This document shows positions 6,311 to 12,988 of a stretch of 15,063 bases of DNA, one piece after another. Location of the stretch: positions 1 to 15,063 of the forward strand of contig JAITJT010000143.1 in NCBI GenBank assembly GCA_031278795.1, given 5' to 3'. This DNA comes from Deltaproteobacteria bacterium (GTDB lineage Bacteria > Desulfobacterota > Desulfarculia > Adiutricales > Adiutricaceae). The position numbers and the translations under genes were made by a program. Under the pieces are notes generated by a model. That model was not told the DNA's origin, did not search any database, and saw only the letters and a program-made list of their open reading frames with translations. Every line of letters starts with the position of its first letter. Position 1 is the stretch's first letter.

Positions 6311-7483
6311 CAATAATCATTGATAATTTTTTTCCAAGTTATCGATCCCATAAAATCCAATAATATAAGTATTACGCTGTATAGCCAGTTTCTTTATTTT
6401 CTGTTATACAGTATACTTATCCGATAAATTCACTTCAATTAGAGGAATCTTCTTCATTTTAAATTTTAAATACAAATACTTACATCTTTTGGCATCAACA
6501 GCTCAGGTAAGTAAAATTCGAAGGAGTAAACCATCCATTTCAAATGGATATCATCGAAGCAACAATTCATTGATCAGTTATAATCCTTTTCTTAACCAAA
6601 GGATGTGCTTTTCGAACATGGACGCCCAAAGCATCCTTCTATACTTTTGCAGCAAAAAAAAATTCACATTCAAATAATCTTTCAAAATGTTAAAATATAG
6701 GCCAGTTAAAATTTTTTAACGCCTCCACCTTTCTTAGCTTTTCCATCTCTGGGGACAACGTATAACGCATTTAGCAAATTATTTTTTTCTTGTGTTTATC
6801 AGGCATCCCACAGAATGAAAACTACAAGACAAGTAGCAAAAGTCTCAGGTATAGGATAAAAATCGCCTCCATAAAAATGCTTTGATGGCATATTAGAAAC
6901 ATAAAGTTCTGTTGCTCCAGTTAAAAATCTGATAATCCCGATACTTATCGGATTAAAACATTCTTATCCCATGGTAGTAGTAAGCTGCCGATACCGTAAT
7001 GCTCCTAGGATAGAGCTCATTTATAGCCCCCTAAAACTTTTTAAAAAGAGCATCTGTAGAGATAGCGCCAAATATATCCCTCAAGATCGTGACTATTCCA
7101 AGCTTCAGAAATTGGCTCCATGGTTACAGAAACTGAATATATACTGGAAAGGATGCCAGAGCCGCAGACTTATTTTCATAAATTTTCTCACCACATTGCG
7201 GAGACAGGCCACTGTGTTTGGATGCATAAAAAAAGTCTTCACTCCATATGTTTAAATTGCCGCCGATCCAACTAGAGCCAGATACACTTGACCCAGATAC
7301 GATTCAGGGTGGCATAGAAGCCACCCTGAATCTAAATATAAGCATATTTTGAAAAACTAAACAAAAGTTGAGAGCAGAAACCCTTCTTAACATAGTTCAG
7401 ATCTAGCCGAGACTTTATCCTAGACAGACTCCTTGAGGAGGGTGACTAGAGTGAGGGAATTATTAGGCTCGGGACTTTTCCAA
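6311..7483. other. AT-rich region without a credible intact gene
   Basis: A short minus-strand stretch at 6531-6480 reads VYSFEFYLPELLMPKD, faintly like the FFMLPEVVRP part of the nuclease protein, so another decayed copy may lie here. ATCCATTT-C-AAATGGAT (6533-6549) is a small palindrome. Between about 6780 and 7130 the minus strand has open stretches broken by one stop and one shift that resemble no family I recognise. A strong hairpin lies at 7301-7332. Confidence 0.5.
7301..7332. other. Perfect 13-bp stem-loop
   Basis: GATTCAGGGTGGC (7301-7313) and GCCACCCTGAATC (7320-7332) pair perfectly around a 6-base loop. It lies about 150 bases beyond the 3' end of the minus-strand nuclease gene. 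It may be that gene's terminator (no T-tract on that strand) or, on the plus strand, a hairpin followed by TAAATATA. Confidence 0.6.
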
Positions 7484-8488
7484 CTACAGTTTCTTCTCAA
7501 GCTCAAGAAGCCATTCCTCGCTCACTTTTAGAGACCTCTGTATAACTTCATGGGGAACTCCCTCTTTCAGGAGTTGGATAGCAATTGAGCGAGTGTTCTT
7601 CAAGGCTCTCTCTTCAGCTCTCTTTTCAGCTCTCTCTTCACCTTTCTTAAGGCTACTCCGGACGGCTTCCTTTATCCTAGCCTCATCTACTTTCTCCCAA
7701 ATCTCTCCAGTTAAAGGATCCACTTTCATTTCAAAAAACTCCCTCTTTTGGTCTTCCGTTAGGTGCTTGTTGTATAGAGCCCACATTATCACCAAGACAT
7801 CCAAATGGATGCCACCTAATATAATATCATTTTTCTCCACAAAGTCAACACATTTTAAGAACAATTCGTAGCTAAAGGGCCTAACCACCTCAGGGAGCAT
7901 GAAAAACTGAAAGACTTCCCAGGGGTCAATCTTTTTGCCTGTTGCTACTTTTGTCTCCAGGGTGGAAAAAAGCTCATCTTCGGACACCAATCGCAAGTAA
8001 TTCCGGGGCTCTTTTAAAACAACGCATCCGAAATCGTCGTCAAAATTGTCTTTAGGTGAGAATGCCGGTCCATAAATGCCGACGATATGGCAATTCACTT
8101 TCACACCATCCTCACGATACCTTTCAACCAATTCATTTGCGTACCTTATATGTTTGTTTTCAAGGTAGCCTTCTTTCTGCATTTCTAGCTCTATTATGCA
8201 AAGATTACGCACTGTGTTATCTTTAGCGCCCACGGGCCAAAATTCGAAGACGCAATCAAGCCTCCTCGAGTGCATATCGTTCATCACCAATTCATTGGTC
8301 AGGTAAACGACCTCCACTTCTCCATAGGACTTTCCATTTTGATCATAGACACCCAAAGAATCCAGAGATATTGCTGCAAGCCTAAAAAATATGATTTTAA
8401 ACAATAAGTCCCATTTGTGAAATATTGGATCATTTAATATTTCCAACAACTTTTCTCTCGTTCTATGTTTTTTCAAATCTTTGTCCAT
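7484..8488 (-). CDS. PD-(D/E)XK nuclease-family (Rpn/transposase-like) protein
   Basis: The 334-residue protein starts at ATG 8488, with AGGA 8 bases upstream; an upstream TTG at 8536 keeps the frame open but has no such site. It fits the PD-(D/E)XK nuclease family annotated as transposase (PDDEXK_2, related to Rpn). An N-terminal helical part (LNDPIFHKWDLLFKIIF) precedes a nuclease core with RRLDCVFEF (Asp78) and CIIELEMQ (Glu100/102, Gln104), followed by KHIRYANELVERY. The C-terminus has DPLTGEIWEKVDE, a linker of EERA/EKRA tetrapeptides and RSIAIQLLKEGVPHEVIQRSLKVSEEWLL. Family members cut DNA; Rpn proteins promote RecA-independent recombination and can be toxic or anti-phage. An internal start begins the C-terminal domain. 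It neighbours duplicated pieces of its own 3' end. Substrate and true mobility are unknown. Confidence 0.82.
   Translation of the reverse strand: MDKDLKKHRTREKLLEILNDPIFHKWDLLFKIIFFRLAAISLDSLGVYDQNGKSYGEVEVVYLTNELVMNDMHSRRLDCVFEFWPVGAKDNTVRNLCIIELEMQKEGYLENKHIRYANELVERYREDGVKVNCHIVGIYGPAFSPKDNFDDDFGCVVLKEPRNYLRLVSEDELFSTLETKVATGKKIDPWEVFQFFMLPEVVRPFSYELFLKCVDFVEKNDIILGGIHLDVLVIMWALYNKHLTEDQKREFFEMKVDPLTGEIWEKVDEARIKEAVRSSLKKGEERAEKRAEERALKNTRSIAIQLLKEGVPHEVIQRSLKVSEEWLLELEKKL
7727..7746 (-). promoter_or_regulatory. Internal translation start in the nuclease gene
   Basis: AGAGGGAG (7746-7739) lies 9 bases before an in-frame ATG (7729-7727, Met254). Initiation here would yield an 81-residue product, MKVDPLTGEIW onward, the exact counterpart of the two stand-alone mini-genes, which begin MERDPLTGKLW. 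Rpn family genes are known to express such internal C-terminal products that inhibit the full-length toxin. Confidence 0.5.
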
Positions 8489-8540
8489 CTTAATAATCCT
8501 TTTGATAAACTTTCTTTTTTTCTCGTGTTTTTCCAATCAT

Positions 8541-9893
8541 CTTAAGAGTGGAAACAAAGACCAAACCGCCAAAAAAACATAGTAATTGAAAGATGCCTAA
8601 ATTTGCGAGTCATTAGCCGCCTTTGAAAGAGCGTATCAAAGGCATCAAGTGCTTTTCAATCTCCCAAAGTATCGCATTTTAGAAGCTCTTTGAAGCTTCT
8701 AGTTCCTTTTAGGGCAGTCGAAATAAGTTTCATGAAATCCCGCAAACATAAAAGAAACTATTAAGCCCAGAAGCTAGCCTAATTGGGCCCCTTTCGAGCG
8801 TCCAATGTAGTGAGTATATTTCATCGAAAACTAACTTGTCAAGAAAAAAATTATCTTTTTTTAAAATAATTTTTTACTATAATCCTTATGTAGTAAAGAC
8901 AATAATCATAAAATAAATGCATGTATTTGCGCTTTTTTTTCGTTTATTCCAATCTTTTTTCAAAAAGTTGCAACATTTTTCATTTTTTTGCTTGTGGCTA
9001 ATTGTTAACCAAAACAAATAATTTAGTTCTTTGTAGAGAAGTTATGTTATTTTCATGGATTGTTTTGCCTAACTTGTTGAGCTCTAAAATATTTTTTCAT
9101 ATTTTTATAGATATCTACCAAGCGAGCCTTTCTTTAAATTTCCAGTTAGAGATGCCTTTAATCTTTCAGCTCTCTTTTAAAAAAGTACCAGAGCGTCTCT
9201 ACAGAAAACCTCGCCTACAGCTTTCGAGCTTGGAGCGCAGTTAAGCTCCATAGCTTTTCCCTAAGGGGGATTTTTACTCCCCTTAAGCCCCTAGCTTAAG
9301 ATTTTTGAAAAGCCCCTCTCTAGCACTAATTTGTCAGCAAATTGCCCTTTACTTTTTCAAAACTTTTGTTTAAATATAGTTTTTTGCATAAATCTTCTTA
9401 TCCCCCACAAAGCTGGGAGTTTAGCCCCGGGTGAGTCCCCCTCCTTGGAGGGCCCCTTCCACATAAAATCCCATTTATGTGGAATATCCACTTTTTTTAC
9501 CTACATTTTTGTGTTAATTTTTCAGCGAAAATCAGGCCGCCCCGGCCTGAAAATCCCCATAAGTGCCCTGTTTATTTGAATATTTCTAGATATTTCCAAA
9601 AAGTCCCTCTTGTGCACAATTGTTGCATTGGTATGGAGACTAGCATCACGCGGCTCGCCAAACTTATCCCTTAATGGCACTCTTCCCCCTAACTCTTAAT
9701 AAGGAGAGAATTTCCTCTCCGGCCGAAGAGGCGCCCTTGATTAAGGCGGCAATTTAATCTCTCTAGAGGCTTTTCTCTTTTGAGAGTCAAAAGCTTTTAT
9801 TTAGTAATTTGCGACCTAACAGGCCGCGCAAAGAGCGCGGACGACATAAAAAACAATTAAAATACCCTCGTTTTTTCTTTTTAAGGAGAACTT
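8541..9893. other. Long AT-rich spacer without a gene
   Basis: I see no credible gene. Open frames at 9002-9244 and 9331-9579 on the plus strand lack ribosome binding sites and family features. Hairpins are the main content: TAAGGGG/CCCCTTA (9262-9285), TTCCACATAAA/TTTATGTGGAA (9457-9484), TCAGGCCG/CGGCCTGA (9532-9550) and CCGCGC/GCGCGG (about 9823-9840). Runs of T and A dominate 8830-9000. The last 100 bases must hold the glnN promoter, but no clear -35/-10 or sigma-54 pair stands out. Confidence 0.6.
9457..9484. other. Perfect 11-bp stem-loop
   Basis: TTCCACATAAA (9457-9467) and TTTATGTGGAA (9474-9484) pair around ATCCCA. A further perfect hairpin, TCAGGCCG/CGGCCTGA, follows at 9532-9550. 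No gene ends nearby, so neither has an obvious terminator role. Confidence 0.55.
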
Positions 9894-12077
9894 ATGACCA
9901 AAAGCATTCCCCGTACCTCGGTAAAGGCCCACATAGCCCAGGCGCCAGGCTCCTATCCGGCATCGGAAAAGGTTCCCGCCGCAGAGCTCTTTGGGCGTGA
10001 CATCTTCAGCCTCAAGCTAATGCGGGACAGGCTACCCAAGAGCGTCTACGAGCGCCTGCTCTCCACCATTGATAACGATTCACCCCTCAGCCCGGCTGAT
10101 GCGGATGTCATAGCCAGCGCCATGAAGGAATGGGCCACCGAGCGCGGCGCCACCCACTTCACCCACTGGTTCCAGCCGCTCACGGGTGTGACCGCTGAAA
10201 AGCATGACGCCTTCCTCACGCCCACGCCCAGCGGGGAGATAATCAACGAGTTCTCCGGAAAGCTCTTAATCAAGGGGGAGCCAGACGCCTCGTCCTTCCC
10301 ATCCGGTGGCATTCGCTCCACCTTCGAGGCCAGGGGCTACACCGCCTGGGACCCCACCTCCCCGGTCTTTCTCATGAAGTCCGGCGGACACCTGACCCTC
10401 TACGTGCCCAGCATCTTCGTCTCCCACACGGGCGAGGCCCTAGACTCCAAGACGCCGCTCTTAAGGTCCCAGGAGGCCGTGTCCAAGCAGGCACTTAGGA
10501 TAGTGCGCTTCTTTGGGGACAACTCCGCCAACCGGGTGCGCACCAACGTGGGCCCGGAGCAGGAGTACTTCCTGGTGGACCGTAGGCTCTACAGCCTGAG
10601 GCCGGATCTCATCATGGCCGGCCGCACCGTGTTCGGGGCGCCGGCCGCCAAGGGCCAGGAGCTGGAGGATCACTACTTCGGTTCCATCACCCCGCGCAAT
10701 CTGGCCTTCATGGACGAGGTGGACCACCGCCTCTGGGCCCTGGGCATTCCGGCCCGCACCCGCCACAACGAGGTGGCCCCGGCCCAGTTCGAGCTGGCCC
10801 CCATGTACGAGCACGTAAACGTGGGAGTGGATCACAACCAGCTGGTACTGAAGATCCTAAGGGAGACGGCCGCTGAGTTCGGCCTGGCCTGCCTCTTACA
10901 TGAAAAGCCCTTCGCGGGCATAAACGGCTCGGGTAAGCACAACAACTGGTCTCTCTCAGACTCCGAGGGAAGAAACCTAACGGACCCTGGCCCCACCCCC
11001 TGGACCAACGCCCAGTTCATGGTATTCTTGGCGGCGGTTCTCAGGGCTGTCCACAAGTACAGCATACCGCTCCGCATAGGTGTGGTGGGTGCTGGTAACG
11101 ACCACCGCCTGGGTGCCAACGAGGCCCCTCCGGCCATTCTCTCGGTGTTCCTGGGCGACCAGCTAACGGATGTCATCAAGGCCTTCATAGAGGGGAAAGA
11201 CGACACCACCAGCTGGAGGGGAGGCGCCATGACCCCGGGCATCTCAGCTCTGGCGCCACTGGCCAAGGACATAACGGATCGTAACCGCACCAGCCCCTTC
11301 GCCTTCACTGGCAACAAGTTCGAGTTTAGGGCGGTGGGATCCTCCCAGTCCATAGCCCCGGCCAACACGGCCCTTAACGCCTCGGTGGCCTGCGCCCTGG
11401 ATGACATAGCCACTGAACTGGAGAAGGCCCAGCAGAGCGGACTCGATCCGGTGAAGGCCGCCCACAAGGTGCTACCCAAGTTCTTCGAGGAGCACCTCCC
11501 TGTTGTCTTCAACGGCAACAACTACGCCCCGGAGTGGGAGGTGGAGGCTGAAAAGAGGGGTCTGTGGAACCTCAAGGACACGGTTTCCGCCCTAAGTCAC
11601 TACACGGATCCAGACGTCCAGGAGGTATTCACCCGCTTCGGCATCCTCTCGGAGAGGGAGCTGCACTCCCGCCAAGAGGTGCTCTTGGAGAAATACATCA
11701 AGAGCTGCCTGGTGGAGACTAAGCTCGTGAAGACCCTGGGCCGCTCCTGGATACTCCCGGTGGCCTTCGACTCCCTCAAGAAGGCCGCTGACCTCGTAAA
11801 CGCCCTCAAGAACGCCGGTGGCAGCCCCTCGGCCGCCCAGAAGAACTTCGACAGGTTCCTCAAGCTCACGACCGAGCTCTCGGACGGCCTGGATGTGCTC
11901 GATCAGAAGACCGACGAGGTGGAGAAGATTACGGACGTCATGAAGCTAGCCGAGGCCGTGCGCGACTCGCTCCTACCCCAGCTTCTGGTAATCCGCGAGG
12001 CCGTGGACGAGCTGGAGGGCCTGGTGGACGACAACCGCTGGCCGCTTCCCAAGTACAGTGAGCTATTGTGGCAGTAA
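9894..12077 (+). CDS. glnN: Type III glutamine synthetase
   Basis: GSIII makes glutamine from glutamate, ammonia and ATP in the cytoplasm. At 727 residues it has the large GSIII size (GSI is about 470). Hallmarks are GPEQEYFLVD (from Gly220, metal-binding glutamates), RHNEVAPAQFELAPMYE (from Arg290), DHNQL, LLHEKPFAGINGSGKHNNWSL (Asn344-Lys348, ATP/glutamate loop), and AGNDHRLGANEAPPAI followed by NRTSPFAFTGNKFEFRAVGSSQS. The C-terminal 130 residues are helical, as in the family. ATG 9894 has AAGGAG 5 bases upstream. It is GC-rich in contrast to the AT-rich flank, and gltB follows on the same strand, giving a GS-GOGAT pair. The gap and the hairpin after the stop suggest separate transcripts. 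Enzyme identity is firm; physiological regulation is not visible. Confidence 0.97.
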   Translation: MTKSIPRTSVKAHIAQAPGSYPASEKVPAAELFGRDIFSLKLMRDRLPKSVYERLLSTIDNDSPLSPADADVIASAMKEWATERGATHFTHWFQPLTGVTAEKHDAFLTPTPSGEIINEFSGKLLIKGEPDASSFPSGGIRSTFEARGYTAWDPTSPVFLMKSGGHLTLYVPSIFVSHTGEALDSKTPLLRSQEAVSKQALRIVRFFGDNSANRVRTNVGPEQEYFLVDRRLYSLRPDLIMAGRTVFGAPAAKGQELEDHYFGSITPRNLAFMDEVDHRLWALGIPARTRHNEVAPAQFELAPMYEHVNVGVDHNQLVLKILRETAAEFGLACLLHEKPFAGINGSGKHNNWSLSDSEGRNLTDPGPTPWTNAQFMVFLAAVLRAVHKYSIPLRIGVVGAGNDHRLGANEAPPAILSVFLGDQLTDVIKAFIEGKDDTTSWRGGAMTPGISALAPLAKDITDRNRTSPFAFTGNKFEFRAVGSSQSIAPANTALNASVACALDDIATELEKAQQSGLDPVKAAHKVLPKFFEEHLPVVFNGNNYAPEWEVEAEKRGLWNLKDTVSALSHYTDPDVQEVFTRFGILSERELHSRQEVLLEKYIKSCLVETKLVKTLGRSWILPVAFDSLKKAADLVNALKNAGGSPSAAQKNFDRFLKLTTELSDGLDVLDQKTDEVEKITDVMKLAEAVRDSLLPQLLVIREAVDELEGLVDDNRWPLPKYSELLWQ

Positions 12078-12178
12078 GCCTTTTAGGCCTTTGAGCTAGC
12101 TATTTAGCTTATAGCTATATAGTCTTTAGCCATTAGCTCATCTTTTAAGGCTTTAATTTCATCTTTGGCCTCTACCCC

Positions 12179-12210
12179 GAGCTGGCGGATCAAGGACGAT
12201 CCGTCAGCTC
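12179..12210 (+). terminator. Terminator-like hairpin after glnN
   Basis: GAGCTGGCGGATC (12179-12191) pairs with GATCCGTCAGCTC (12198-12210) through 13 bp with one G-T wobble around a 6-base loop. TCATTTTCCC follows, so the T-tract is short. It lies about 100 bases after the glnN stop and is the best candidate for the glnN transcript end. Confidence 0.6.
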
Positions 12211-12481
12211 TCATTTTCCCAAGAGTGAGGGCTAAATTTCGCAAAAATCCTACCCTTTAAGCCCCTCTTAGGCTCTTTTTTTCTGGAAAATTCACGAGTT
12301 ATTTGCTAATTGTGGATTTGCCTTAAATCTCTTTCTTAGGGTCTTTAGCCCTGGCTAGAACTTTGCTAAGGCTTTGGAGCCAATATAGCCTTTCTTTCTT
12401 CTCTCATGGCCTTTGTTTCCAATATGCCCTTTAAGGCCTTATAATCTTTTAGGTCTTGGGCCTCACTTTTCACCCACCCAG

Positions 12482-12503
12482 GCCGCGGGCCTATGCCCGC
12501 GGC
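12482..12503 (+). other. GC hairpin in the glnN-gltB gap
   Basis: GCCGCGGGC (12482-12490) and GCCCGCGGC (12495-12503) pair perfectly around CTAT. It lies just ahead of the nested stem-loop at 12524-12573. There is no T-tract after it. Confidence 0.6.
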
Positions 12504-12523
12504 TGCGCCTCCCCTACGCTAGC

Positions 12524-12573
12524 AGCCGTGACCCGCAGGGCGTCTAATTGAAGATGCAGGCGTTGTCACGGTT
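12524..12573 (+). ncRNA. Possible structured RNA element upstream of gltB
   Basis: Three stacked helices are visible. The outer pairs CCGTGAC (12526-12532) with GTCACGG (12565-12571), extended by G-T and A-T. The middle pairs CGC with GCG. The inner pairs GCGTCT (12540-12545) with AGATGC (12552-12557) around AATTGA. Small internal loops separate them, a shape typical of a folded RNA rather than a terminator; no T-tract follows. It matches no riboswitch class I recognise. It may be part of a gltB leader or a small RNA, and chance is not excluded. Confidence 0.35.
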
Positions 12574-12625
12574 TAAGTGTCTTGACGGCCGCTTTTATAC
12601 TTAAGTCCACTAGGGCTTGAGCCTC

Positions 12626-12642
12626 TCCGCCCTTAGGGCGGA
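12626..12642 (+). other. Short perfect hairpin
   Basis: TCCGCCC (12626-12632) pairs with GGGCGGA (12636-12642) around TTA. It is the third GC hairpin within 170 bases in this gap. No T-tract follows. Confidence 0.45.
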
Positions 12643-12748
12643 TGCCCCAGAAATAGCTAGAAGGCGCCCCCAGGGCCACTAATCCCTAGAAGCTAAAATG
12701 CCCTGAAGCTAAACTGCCCTTAGAGGCTAGTAAAATGGCCTTAGAGGC

Positions 12749-12878
12749 TAGCTAAGACTAGCTATAGCTAATAAGATTAGCTATAGCTAATAAAACTAGC
12801 TAAGACTAGCTAAGACTAGTTAAGGCTAGCAAGGCCTAAAGGGCCTAAAGGGCTTAAAAGGCTTAAAAGGCTTAAAAG
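12749..12878. repeat. Short tandem repeats before gltB
   Basis: Three adjoining arrays are seen. TAGCTATAGCTAATAA occurs at 12759 and 12778 (period 19). ACTAGCTAAG occurs at 12795, 12805 and, with one change, 12815 (period 10). About five 9-10-base units of GGCCTAAAG drifting to GGCTTAAAAG fill 12833-12878. The CTAG/GCTA-rich words resemble those after yidC (351-391). Confidence 0.8.
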
Positions 12879-12988
12879 TCAAGGGGCTCATGTGAAATCT
12901 TTACTTTAATGGCTACTGGATCTAATACAATCACCTTAGGTTTTTTGGAAAAACAAAAACATCTAGGCTTTTTTGACGGTTTAAGATT

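Noticed and set aside
6971..7255. Plus-strand frame of 94 codons, and overlapping open stretches on the minus strand (about 7130-6800)
   Set aside because: Several frames look weakly protein-like at once, none has a good start, and none matches a family I know; a decayed gene is possible but cannot be assigned.
8851..8883. Plus-strand TATAAT near 8878 as a promoter
   Set aside because: No acceptable -35 box at 16-18 bases and no gene within about 1 kb downstream; probably AT-rich chance.
9670..9893. Sigma-54 promoter for glnN
   Set aside because: TGGCAC occurs near 9674 but lacks the GC element at the required spacing; nothing else fits the consensus.
10461..11521. Minus-strand open frames opposite glnN
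   Set aside because: They are shadows of the highly conserved glnN frame and contain no recognisable domain.
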